A stretch of 64,000 nt of DNA from contig CAUYUJ010012069.1 of NCBI GenBank assembly GCA_963575745.1, forward strand, positions 322,468-386,467. Direction: 5' to 3'. The notes beneath the pieces are model-generated. The model searched no databases, was not told the origin of the DNA, and saw only the letters and a program-made list of their open reading frames with translations. Positions within the stretch are counted from its first letter, which is position 1. Every line of letters starts with the position of its first letter. The translations under genes and the position numbers were made by a program. Shown piece after piece: positions 52,471-64,000 of the stretch. Source of the DNA: Prorocentrum cordatum (Eukaryota > Sar > Dinophyceae > Prorocentrales > Prorocentraceae).

Positions 52471-54300
52471 TTTCATTGCGGGTGGCTGTGCTTAAAGGTA
52501 AGAGACATAGCAGCAATGGAAATCTGTGAGATAGCGGAGCGGCGGTCGTTTTCCCTTGACACTACCAATGCAATACCCGGGCCCGCTGCGGGCAATGCGG
52601 CAGCGGACCCCTCCTTTTCGAGTCGGGGCTGCCGGGGAATGGGGGGCATCCCTCCGCGACACATCGACTACGTGGGGCCACCCAGAATGAGGCGCCAGAA
52701 CATTCACCGAACTGCCGTCGCAAAGGACGCCAGGCATACCTCACCAAGCTCAGGAGCCTCAGCCCGAACGGAATACCGTGAACCCTGGGAGCCCTGCCGG
52801 CTCGCTCGCGGTCAACCTGCTTGCAAGATGAGCCGAGCCGATCCTGGCCAGGGCTGTGGACCGCAACGGTCCCCCACCGCCAGGAGAGCCCAAGGACAGG
52901 CCCCATGCCCAGTACGACCGGCCGGTTTTGATTTACAGCCTGGAGCGTTTACTCGCGGGGGGGCCCGGCACAGATCGCGCCCTGCGCGCGCTCGTGCCAC
53001 TGCAGCGATCGCGCCCTGAGGCCAGGTTCGCTCCCTAGCTATACTTCCGGCGCGCTTCTGGCGTGGGCGCTCGCCTTCGGCACTCTGATGTGAGCGGGCG
53101 CCGGCGGGCGTAGCTGGCCGTTGCGTCGTTTGCGCGGCTGCGTCGCTGGGGAGCACCCGCGATGCAGCTCGTCCAGCTGTTTGCGGCAGTCTGCCTTTAG
53201 TAACTATTACTTACGAATCACAACTGTCGACTGGTCCGCGCGTTGGCATGGCGACTGCGGCGCGCGCTATCTGGAAGCGGCCAACAGCAGCGCGTCGTCG
53301 CAGACGGCCGCCTCGGCCGCGCGCAGCCGCCCCGTCGTCGGCGACACAGAGCGGCTTGCATGCGGCCGGTGACGCAGCGCTGACCTCTGCGGCGGCGTGC
53401 TATTACGCCGGCGCCTCGCGGCGCGGGCGGTGATGATGTGCCAGAGCCGTGCGCGCTCGCGTCGCGCCAGTCGAGTAGCTGGCGCGCTGCGCGTGCCTCG
53501 GCTTCGCGATGACGACGAGCGTCGGCGCGACGATCTTTTCCGACAGTTCGCGGCGCGCAGCCCACGCCGAGGGCGACAAAAAAAACAGCCCCCCTGCCAA
53601 CCTCGCTTCGGGAGGACTTGGGCCAGAAACGGCTGCGCAGGGGAGAGGATGGAGAGATGGCGGCGCCTAGATTCGACGCTGCTTCTCCTCTCTCCCCCGC
53701 GCTCGCCCTGGCGCTGGCCGGCCCGCTCGGCGCCGCCGATTGGGCGCTTGCGTGCCATGGGCGCTTGCATGCCAAATGGCCGCTCAGAAGACTCAGGCAC
53801 GGCGCGCGCCGCGCCCGGTCTCTGGCAGGAGCGGGCCCGCCGCGCCCAGGACCGAAACGCGCGAGATTGCAAAAAAACTGCGTTCGCCAGACGCGCGCGC
53901 GCATCTCCTCTCAACACGCAACCGCCGCAGCGTAGGGAGCGACATTCCTCAGGAGGCGGCCTCGCCTGAAAACAACGCCGCGCTCTCCGCTGACTCCGTC
54001 TCTGCGATGCCCCCCGATAACTCCTGCTCCATCTTCGAGCGGCGCCTGGCGCCCAGCGCCCGCGCCGACTCGCGCGGGCAAGCTGTCGCAGACACGCGGC
54101 CGATTAGAGCGCAGGCTCAATCGAAAAACCGAGCGCAAGCATGACAAATTCAAACGCCGATGCAGGGGAAACACATGCACATTTCGCGCGCAAGTGCATC
54201 GCGCTCGCCCCCGCGTGTGTCCGACGAGTCTGACAAATCGGCCGTGGGCTCAGCGCCCCACCTCCACCTCGACGGCCTGATCTCGGCCTCGCCCTCATCG
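52471..54300. other. No recognisable gene
   Basis: GC-rich sequence with overlapping frames up to about 230 codons on both strands, none with a recognisable domain. No RNA gene or array seen. Confidence 0.4.
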
Positions 54301-54439
54301 CGCGGGCGCTCCGGGGTAGCGCCAGGGGCGTTCGTTGCCCCAGTGCCCTTCCTGGAAGCAGGGTCGGCGCGGCAAGGGCCGCGGGGTCTCTGAGGGCGCG
54401 GATGTGGGCGCAGGCTTGCCCCTGCACTTGCCCTTCTCA

Positions 54440-55480
54440 TCACTTCTCATCCATGCAGTTTCCTTCCGAGCCCTTGCCCTCGTCTTTCTTGCCGCCCTTG
54501 CTGCGGGGGCTCGCTGCCATGGCCCCCTTGACCTTCGCCCTCGGTTCGAGCCTTGCCTTGGCCTTCTTCTGCTCCGAGCCCTCAGGCCTCTTCTTTCCCT
54601 CCGCGGGCCTCCTGGGGCGACTCCTCCTCGGACTGACTCCCCCCCGAGAGCGACTCCATGCGCATGGAAGGCTCGCGCGGCGGCGGCGGCGGCGGCGCGC
54701 GGCTGGCGGCCTGCATGGGCGCCGCCGAAAGCAAATGCGAGGTCGCGAGCGCATGGCCCCTCATCGGGCCCGCGACCAGGGCCCAGCGCCCCCTGGCCCG
54801 CCCCTCCGTCGAGCCGGCCATTCCACCGATGCGCGAGCTCCTCGTCGCTGTCTCCCCCCTGAATCAGCGCACCTGGGCAGGCAACTCGGAAGAAATTGCT
54901 CGGCCACAGCTCCCGGCGCTTGAGGTTGAACTTCTCGACGTGCCCCCGGTTGCAGCTCATCCGCTGGCCCAGGGCATCCAAGGATTTGCGCCCCCGGGGA
55001 TGTGAGTCCACGACCTCGCCGTCGCCGCCCAGGTCGGGGGGCGACCGGCGCGCCGGCCCGCCGCCCAGGCCGCGCCCCGCGCGCGCGCGCGGGATCGACC
55101 ACTCCGCGGCCGCGCTGCTCACGCCGACGGCGGGGCCACTCCTCCTTCCGTGGGCGCCGAGCCACGCTGCGACTGCGCCCGCGAGACTCGGCCTGCCGCT
55201 CGGAGTCTTCCTCCGCGCCCTTGCGCGGGGCGTGGTCACCTTGCGGGCTGGCGTCTTCCCCTTCCCCCGCCGACTCTCCGAATCGCGTCGCGCCCTCCTG
55301 TCTCCGGGCCTTTGCAGGCCCGGCCTGCGCCCCCCCATCATCGCTCGGCCAAGGTTCTCGACGCCATCTCGGGCCGCGGCCGGCCCCTCCGGCGGCGCGC
55401 CGCCGCCCGAGGGCACGAGGCGCGGCGGCTGCGACCTGGCGGCCGACGCGCAGCGGGAGAGCCGCAGGCGCTCCGGCTTC
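54440..55480 (-). pseudogene. Unrecognised minus-strand coding remnant
   Basis: A minus frame runs open through here and into the GA repeat. A protein-like stretch lies around 55010-54800: SHPRGRKSLDALGQRMSCNR, then EKFNLKRRELWPSNFFRV and GGDSDEELAHRWNGRLDGG. The rest is Arg/Gly/Ala-rich low complexity. It lies downstream of a copia pol remnant on the same strand and may be related, but no family was identified. Confidence 0.25.
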
Positions 55481-55488
55481 GGGGGGCG

Positions 55489-55800
<312 letters not shown>

Positions 55801-56059
55801 AGGAATCAGGTGTTCGGCGTCGTTCCCCCTCCCTGGCTGCGTTTCATGGCCCGCGCGCGCTGCTCGTGAAACCGAATGGTGTTTCCTTGCTAAGGGGGCG
55901 AACTCCATGCGCCGACGCTGTTTTTTCCGGCCTTGCACTGGAAATCGCACGGGGATGCGAATCCTGGCGCATGCGGGATCCTGGCGCGTGCATTTTCCGT
56001 TGCTTCCACGGGTAATGGCAAGCAAGAAGAATGCACCACGCCGCCCCGTCGCCGCCCCC

Positions 56060-56960
<901 letters not shown>

Positions 56961-56978
56961 TCGAAACTAGCTTGCCGG

Positions 56979-57763
56979 CTAGAGCAACGACCCCGTCGCG
57001 GGCTGGAACTCGGCCCTCGCCGCCGGTGACAGGGGCGCGTCGCCTTCTCCAGTTCGACTGATGTTTACCTCTTCCAGCCGCCCTTTCGGGAACTCTGGCA
57101 CGTTGACCTCGACTCCGTCGCCCCTAACTCTGACGCTCCGTTCGGCGCGCAAATCCCCCTCGGCTTGCTCTGCTACCGCGGTCCAGGATTCAAGTGAGGA
57201 CCTGTTCTTCATCTCCGCGTCCTTTCGCTTCCGTCGCGGGCGCTCGCGCAGTCGCCCGCGCGGGCGACGGGCGCGCTGGCGAGGCGGCCGCCATCGTAGA
57301 AGCACAGGAAGGCCACGTCTAGCTCGAGCTCTTTCCAGAAAAGCCTGTCCACCATGGCCTTCCTGAACGCGTTGAACCGCGCCCTCGGCGCATCTGGCAG
57401 TCCATAGATGCCCTTTTCCATCTTCAGCAGCTGACCTGGGCCCAGTCCGTCCGCGTGGCCCTTCTCTTTGCTGCGGCGGACACAGCGGCCCCCGTCCCCT
57501 GCGGGGCTCTCCCTGCATGAAGGAGCTGGATGTATCTCCGATCGGCAGTGGCGCCAGTCAGCTCTCGCTGGCTGGCAGCTGCAAGAACGCGTGGAACCTT
57601 GACCTGTGCATCGTAGGCGCATCGGTCTGGACGGTGCTCTGCTTCGCGGGTCGTGCTGCCCCTGCGTGCGCAGCCGTGCCCTCGCCTTCAGCGGGAGCTT
57701 ATTCTCCGCGGTCCGCAGGGCTGCGCTCTGATATTTAGCTTCACGTCGCTGCCGAGCATTCAC
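56979..57763 (-). pseudogene. Reverse transcriptase of the third copia remnant
   Basis: Minus frame 57763-57209 has LPLKARARLRTQGQHDP (the K-x-R-x-x-x-G block) and LLKMEKGIYGLPDAPRARFN, a hallmark of copia RT (LLK-x-x-x-x-YGL-x-x-APR-x-W), then LELDVAFLCFYDGGRLAS. A frameshift moves the C-terminal part (RGDGVEVNVPEFPKGRLEEV, then LSPAARAEFQPATGSLL) to frame 57518-56979. The YVDD box falls in the frameshifted gap and is not intact. Confidence 0.7.
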
Positions 57764-58281
57764 CTTCGATCAATTGTTCGCAGCACTTCCCGCGACGCCC
57801 CAGGCCCCGGGGCCGGCGCGCACATGTAGCGCAGCAAAGTCCCATCCCTGTCGATCGCTGCATGGAACGCCTCGTGATCCCCCTGCGGGATCTCGCCCCG
57901 CTTCACTTCCCGATCATGCGTCTTGCAATCGAGAAATTCAAATCCGTTCCCGCGATGGTAGGAGCCCATCACTTCGTGCGCCATGTGCACCGCACCCCCC
58001 GCTTCAAGAATGCGCCGCGCCGCCGTCAGGGGGCCTGCCACCTCGGCCATCGGCTCGGGTCGTATTTTTTGTTCCCGTCTCGGAACGCGGCGATCATCTG
58101 CGCCCATCCTACCCGATGCCCGGCACACCATCGCTCTCCACCGCGTCTCTCGTAAGCGGTGCGCAGCGACCACTTGGTGAGCGGATGCCGCCCCTCGGGG
58201 GCGATCCGAGCCCGCGCTTCCAGCAGGCTCCGGACGGGGCAGCCCTGCCCGGCCAGGTGCCATCCCGGCCTGTCGGCGCAC
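57760..58281 (-). pseudogene. Linker between integrase and RT, third copia remnant
   Basis: Minus frame of 173 codons: KIRPEPMAEVAGPLTAARRI, LEAGGAVHMAHEVMGS, NGFEFLDCKTHDREVKRGE and DHEAFHAAIDRDGTLLRYM, ending REVLRTIDRR. The last block is the usual lead-in to RVT_2. Confidence 0.5.
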
Positions 58282-59248
58282 TTCGCCAGCTCGGGAGGAA
58301 GTTCCGACGGCGCGCCGCTGCCCTGGGCCCCCGCGCCCGCGCCGAACTCGTTCCTCTTTGCGGCTTGCCCCCTGTTAGGTTGAACGGCGTCGTCGATGAC
58401 CTCTGCCACCTCCGATGCTTCCAGCTCTGGCTCTCGTCCTCTGCTGCCTCTGGTAGCTCGGGGTCTTGCTCGGATTCCTCTCCCATCGCGACTCCGTCGG
58501 CCGCCGCGCCGCCCCCTGCGTCGGCGCCAATGCCCGCAAGATCCTTGAACTCTTCGCAACCCATGGCCCACCTGACCTCGTCCAGAGACCAGGCGAGCTG
58601 TCCATATTCGGCCAGGTGCTCCTCTCCAGGACTCAACGGTCGGGGGCCAACAAGAGCGGCCCCCCGCCGCGCTGGGCCCGCACCAAACACCGCGGCCGGG
58701 CCACGCCATTCCACCTCGTTCACCCGTCTGCCCCCTTCGGTTCGAATGGTCCGAAAGGAGAGCGCTCGATCTCCGTCGGCCCACTCCTTCGGAATGCCCC
58801 CGCCCCTGGCGGCCACTGCCCGCCTCGCAAGCCCCTGGCCGCGAGCCTCGATGAGGGACTGCTGGCAGTGCTCTCGGATTTTGATCCGCTCTGCCAGGGG
58901 GTCACCATCTTCGGCCGCGCAGGGGCGGCGCCCCCCCGCCTTGCCCTCGCGCCAGCAGCCCCCCGCCAGCTTCATCTTTTCTGCGAGCAGAAATAAACGC
59001 GGGCTGCGCTCGCTTGGCGCGGTGGCGTGATTGAGCGCGGCGGCGGTCTCCCAGGCCAGCTCTCGCACCTCTCCCAGACCGCTGCGCGCTGCGTGCCGGG
59101 CGCTTTCCCGCATGACCCCATTGGCTTCTAAGATCTTTCCTTTTTTTCCAGGGGGCGCAGGCCACGGCGGAGTCATGCACCGATCTGGCGCGGGAGAGGG
59201 CGCCCGCGAAACACTTGCTCGCGAGACCGCGCTCGTTGCCGGTCGCAA
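58109..59248 (-). pseudogene. Integrase C-terminal region of the third copia remnant
   Basis: A 379-codon minus frame. REHCQQSLIEARGQGLARRA, then KEWADGDRALSFRTIRTEGG and NEVEWRGPAAVFGAGPARRG resemble the post-catalytic integrase region of copia (a W-x-GPA-x-V block and a PEEHL-like block, here SPGEEHLAEYGQLAWSLDEV). The catalytic core is not visible. After about 58300 the frame turns low complexity. Confidence 0.5.
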
Positions 59249-59336
59249 TTCAGCCCCGGGGCCCGGCCCAGCATTGCCGCGGAAGTTCGCGTTGCCCCCG
59301 GAGTTCCTCGCTGCCGCGTACTTGCGCGAGCCCTAT

Positions 59337-60262
<926 letters not shown>

Positions 60263-60284
60263 CACAACGACTACGCCCATGCAT

Positions 60285-60350
60285 ATGCGACGCACGTGCG
60301 CAGGCACGCGCACGCATGTGCGCGCGCACGTGCGCGAGCACGCACGCGCA
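60285..60350. repeat. Alternating purine-pyrimidine stretch
   Basis: GCGCACGCATGTGCGCGCGCACGTGCGCG-type sequence next to the triplet repeat; such alternation favours Z-DNA. No function is implied. Confidence 0.6.
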
Positions 60351-60804
60351 GAAAAATTTGGAATGGAATGGGAGGAGGAAGAGCGGAACATAATACAGCG
60401 GAGGCGGAGGCGGAGGTTGTTTTTGCTTGCGCATGGCGAACAAATGCACGCGGAGGCGCGCGACAACATGGGGCGGAACTTCTCGGTGCCATGAGCGCCC
60501 TATCCAGATCTGAGCGGCGCCGTGGGCGGCCGTTCCTCTCGCCGCGCTGTCTAGTGAATCGGCGCCCACTGAGCCGAACTGCCCCGAATTCCTGCCAGGC
60601 ATTGGCCCGCTCGGCGCCGCCCCCCCCAGCAGTCGAGCCGCAACTGTGGCCCCGCCTCCTCGGTCGAGCAGCAATCGCGCTGCCGCGGGCGGGCCTAGGC
60701 TTGCGCCCGAGGAGAGCCGAAGACGACGTCCTGCACCTGCTGCTGCGCGTCCGGCTTCGGCATCCGCGCGGCCTCGCCTTCGCAGCCTCAAGATCCAGCT
60801 CTCG

Positions 60805-61066
60805 TCAGAGCCCCCGTCGCTCCAGAACGTTACGAGGGCGCGCAGCTCCGCGAGCGCCGGCCCGACGTGCTCGCCCGACGCGCTCGGCGCGGACCTCGCG
60901 ATGCAGGATGGGGAAGGCGGCCACGGGGCCGCGCGCCCGCGCGAGGGCGTCCAGATCGCGCATCCACTCCAGCCCCCAGTCTTCCACCTCCACCCCATAG
61001 TCGAAGTTGTCGAAATGATTTTCGATGTCCTCGACCATGACAAAGCGCGCGGGTCGACGCTCTCAA
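60805..61066 (-). pseudogene. Possible upstream piece of the third copia polyprotein
   Basis: The minus frame 61038-60805 reads MVEDIENHFDNFDYGVEVED, then WGLEWMRDLDALARARG and FPILHREVRAERVG. It looks protein-like, with balanced composition, unlike the Arg-rich surroundings. No family recognised; its place upstream of integrase on the same strand suggests the same element. Confidence 0.3.
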
Positions 61067-61189
61067 TCACGGGGGTTAAAACCTCGGCCCGAGCTCCGAA
61101 GCCGCCGCCATGGTCGGGAGGCGCATTGTCGCCAGGAAGGGCAAGTGGCGGCGCCCGTCGCGCCCTCTTTCTGTAAGTCGAGGCTCGCT

Positions 61190-61510
61190 CTTCGCGTCGA
61201 GGCTGGCGCCGTGCTCTGTGACCGCCTGCGCGAAAGAGTCGGCGCGGTTTCCGCGCCCCCCCCTCCCTCCCTCGCGGGAGATCCGGACTTCCTCGGATCG
61301 AGGCCGGCGCCGCGCTCTCTGCATTCCTGCAGGGGGGGGATCGGACTTCTTCGCCTCGAGGCTGGCGCCGCGCTCTTCTCGCGCCTGCGCGGGGGGATCG
61401 GACTTCCCCGGATCGAGGCCAGTGCCGCGCTCTTCCTGCCCGCGAGCGTGGATCGGACATCTTCGGATCGAGGCTGGCGCCGCGCTCTCTTCGCGCCTGC
61501 GTGCGCCCTC
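61190..61510. repeat. About 55-bp minisatellite, five units
   Basis: GATCGAGGCTGGCGCCGCGCTCT and close variants recur near 61197, 61311, 61359, 61416 and 61471, each followed by CGCCTGCG and GGATCGGACTTC. Not a gene. Confidence 0.8.
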
Positions 61511-61914
61511 CTTGTCCCGCCCTTGCTCTGTGTCGAGAGCCTTTGAGAACCTGCAATGGGAGTCTCGGCAGGCACCGTGGACCGAAAGCAACACGACAAT
61601 ATAATTCTGTGCGTTGCTGAACCTATCTGGCTTCAGGAGGCCTCCAGACCCAAACGTCCTGGCGTCTTGAAGACATCGGGAAGGAAATTGTGTTATCGTT
61701 TTCGGCCTCTTGGGGCCATCACCGTGCCTCGGAACCGGCACGAGACGATTCGCGATGGAAAACTAATCCCAAGGAAATGGTCGAGAAATTGGAGGCGCGC
61801 GTCTCGAAAAAACAAAGACGCCGGATGTCAGGGGAGTCCCTCCGGAAGCCTCCGCGGGGGTCTCCGCCTCCAGAAGCCTCAATTGACTCTGAATACCTCT
61901 TTTCCGCCTGTGGA

Positions 61915-62096
61915 GGCCTTCTTAATAGGGTCCGAGTAAATGGGACCGGAAGGTCGCGCCGCATCGCCGATGCATCGCCGACGTCGGCGATGCAGCGACG
62001 CCGTCGGCGTGGAGAACATCTGGCTTCAGCTCGAGACGCATCGGCGATTCGGCGTGATCCTCCGACCCCATCCACTCTGACCTCAACTGGAAGGCC
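61915..62096. repeat. Foldback element, second copy
   Basis: Imperfect palindrome from GGCCTTC (61915) to GAAGGCC (62096), with the inner arm ATGGGACCGGAAGGTCGCG against CGTGATCCTCCGACCCCAT. The centre GCGTGGAGAACATCTGGCT matches GACGTGGAGAACATCGGGCT of 37530. Confidence 0.75.
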
Positions 62097-62254
62097 TAGA
62101 GCTTGCGATCGGGCCTGGGAGGGACTGTACATAATCCCGGGGCCCAGAACGGCACAAGCGCGGTGCTCCCACCCCCCTCCGGTGCCTGCCAGCCCGGAAA
62201 ACACGGAGGCCGCGGCGCCCAGGACCTGCGCGGGGCCCACAAAAAGGCGGAGGA

Positions 62255-62635
62255 TGCCGAGAAGGGCGAGGAAGAGGAGGAGGGTGGAGCAGGAGGAAGA
62301 GAAGAAGGGTGCCGAGGAGGAGGAAGAGGAGGAAGAGGAGGAGAAGGACGATGAGGAGCAGGAGGAAGAAGATGAGGAAGAGGAGGAGGAGGAGGACAAG
62401 GATGATAAGGAGGAGGAGGAGGAGGAGGAGGAGGAGGAGGAGAAGGAGGAGGAGGAGGAGGAGGAGGAGGAGGAGGAGGAGGAGAGGAGGATAATGAGGA
62501 GGATCATGCTGATGAGGAGGAGGAGGAAGAGGAGGAGGAGGAGGGGGGGGAGGAGGAGGAGGAAAACAAGGGGGAGGAGAAGGAGGAGAAGGACGAGGAG
62601 GAGGAGGAGGAGGAGGAGGAGGAGGAGGAGGGACG
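62255..62635. repeat. GGA/GAA purine-rich microsatellite
   Basis: About 380 bp of AGGAGG, GAAGAG and GATGAGG units, cleanest at 62410-62490 and 62598-62630. Confidence 0.93.
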
Positions 62636-62639
62636 AACA

Positions 62640-63835
62640 CTCCGGGAACTTTCGGCCCTCCTAGGAAATCGTTTTCACTTTTCGTCGATGACCTGGGATA
62701 TCCAGGGAGGGAGGGGGGGTGAGGTGCCGGCAAATAGCCCGACCATTTCACTCTGGGCAGCCCCACGTATGCCCGCGCGAACCAGCGCAGCGCACCCCTT
62801 TCGGACCTGCGCACCCGACAGGGTCAGGTTATCGGGGGGGCGGGCGGCCCGATTGCCTGGACTACCGCGGAGCCACTACAAAACCTCACTGGGGACCTCC
62901 AGGCCCTCCGATCACCGTTTTTCGTGGCGCGGGGCCGTGCTAGGGACCTCGGGCCCCTTCCTCGGGCTGGCTCTGCATCCAAGAAACGTTCTTGTTGGCG
63001 GTCCCAGGGGGCCGGGAACGTTATTTGGAGGCATTAAGGGTAGAGAAGCCCGCTGGTGCGATGTTGTGCCTGGGAGCTACCGACGCCCAACTTCGCCCAG
63101 GACCCGAATGGGCGTGACAACCACGTCGCCCGAGCTTCGCGCTGGCGCGGGAAGCCCTCGCAATACATCAACCTTGAAAGCCTCGCGCGAGGTGCAACTA
63201 TGGGGGGAACCGAAAGCACATTGCATGCAGCGACGTCGTAGGGCCCGCGGAAATCATCGCGCAGCGCGCGAAGCGAAGAACCGAGTGCCCTGGCGAAAAG
63301 CACCCGATGTCTTTACGCGCGTCCCCACTCTATCTCATCTGATGCTTCGTTCCATTGTTGTCGGCGTGTGGGCCCTGGGGAGCCGCCGTGACGCCGCGAC
63401 ATCGCCCCCCCTGGCTCTCTCGGGGTGCGTCCTGGCTAGGATCTCGATGCGGATCCAGCCGCGGTGACGAGAAAAACCCGGGAGGCCTCCCGAAAGGATG
63501 AATTATCCTGGCGAAGGATCCAACCCATCCTACACGCGCGAAAACTACCAACAAGACCGCTCGATGGACAAGAACTCGGTGGGGGTTCCGCTAGAGAAAG
63601 TTGGGCCAAGCTCGGCACACAATCACGCGACTCACGTCACACACGGGAAGGTCGGGCGATGTATGCTGCACGGGACACGACGGCGGGGGCAGAGAAAGCA
63701 GTAGGGATACGTCTGGGCAGAGAAGGGCAGGAGGAACAACTAACAACTCCAACGCAGCGCGCGGGAGTCCAGGCAGGGGGCGGCGCGACTGCGCCGAGAG
63801 CTCACGATCCCCTGAATGGCTCAGGCTCCGCAGCG
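62640..63835. other. No recognisable gene
   Basis: GC-rich sequence with a 259-codon plus frame (62688-63467) lacking any recognisable domain and judged to be chance. No RNA gene seen. Confidence 0.4.
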
Positions 63836-63839
63836 TGGA

Positions 63840-64000
63840 GCTTCTTTGGGGCCGCGAAGCGTATGAGGGGAGTGCCAGAATGGACCTGGTAACCATTCGG
63901 ACCCTGTCACTGGGACCTTCGGCGGAACTCCCTGTGGGGCCGCGAAACTTGCGAGGGGTGAACCAGAATGGAAACAGCAATCATGCGGATCCTGCTGCGG
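63840..64000 (+). repeat. Start of a minisatellite array related to 39.2-40.7 kb
   Basis: GGGGCCGCGAAGCGTATGAGG (63850) and GGGGCCGCGAAACTTGCGAGG (63938) with CACTGGGACCTTCGGCGGAA between them match the longer unit of the 39.9-40.7 kb array. The array continues beyond the window. Confidence 0.8.

Noticed and set aside
62688-63467. 259-codon plus-strand frame
   Set aside because: Arg/Ser/Gly-rich, no domain, and typical of chance frames in GC-rich DNA.

Overview
The window reads as nuclear DNA of a dinoflagellate or a close relative. Evidence: high GC, very sparse host genes, coding stretches with G/C-rich third positions, several decayed Ty1/copia-type polyproteins of the kind abundant in dinoflagellate genomes, a non-LTR element with a restriction-like endonuclease, and a great deal of simple-sequence and minisatellite DNA. 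This assignment is an inference: no rRNA, tRNA or spliced-leader gene was found to confirm it.

Layout. 1-6.9 kb: no recognised gene, two weak minus-strand coding remnants, one 15-bp hairpin and pyrimidine-rich repeats. 6.9-8.1 kb (+): the only recognisable host-type gene, an ERGIC/thioredoxin/ERV protein disulfide isomerase-like protein with one in-frame TAG. 8.4-12.6 kb (+): degenerate tandem repeats open in two frames (Thr/Ser-rich or His/Asp/Gln-rich), broken by similar pyrimidine-rich, intron-like spacers. 13.4-16.6 kb (+): a frameshifted non-LTR retrotransposon. 16.6-18.4 kb: low-complexity DNA.

18,480-35,987 (-): a 17.5-kb copia-like LTR retrotransposon whose ends are well defined (LTRs about 92% identical by eye, a 5-bp target duplication ATCCA, and a primer-binding site like initiator tRNA-Met abutting the 5' LTR). 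Its decayed polyprotein runs gag - hydrophilic accessory region - KptA/Tpt1-like RNA 2'-phosphotransferase - RING-like finger - aspartic protease - methyltransferase-like region - zinc-finger/Pro-rich linker - integrase - reverse transcriptase - RNase H. A 1.66-kb terminal-inverted-repeat element (33,168-34,830) sits inside gag; removing it with one ATA duplication rejoins the gag frame. A 14-bp hairpin-like motif (consensus GCAGG-NNNN-CCYGC) is scattered more than 20 times through this element and its relative.

36-46 kb: a foldback (inverted-repeat) element, a 77-bp then about 100-bp minisatellite array, a minus-strand copia gag remnant, and a 101-bp satellite. 46.3-51.8 kb (-): a second, 5'-truncated copy of the same copia family. 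52-56 kb: mostly unrecognised sequence and purine or GA repeats. 56-61 kb (-): a third, different copia pol remnant (integrase C-terminus, RT, RNase H) interrupted by a (CT)n tract and flanked by a 925-bp TAC/GAC triplet repeat. 61-64 kb: minisatellite, a second foldback copy, a GGA tract and the start of another minisatellite array.

The genes do not form an operon or pathway. The window is a repeat-rich stretch in which all four copia-type remnants lie on the minus strand. The most notable content is the cargo of the 17.5-kb element.
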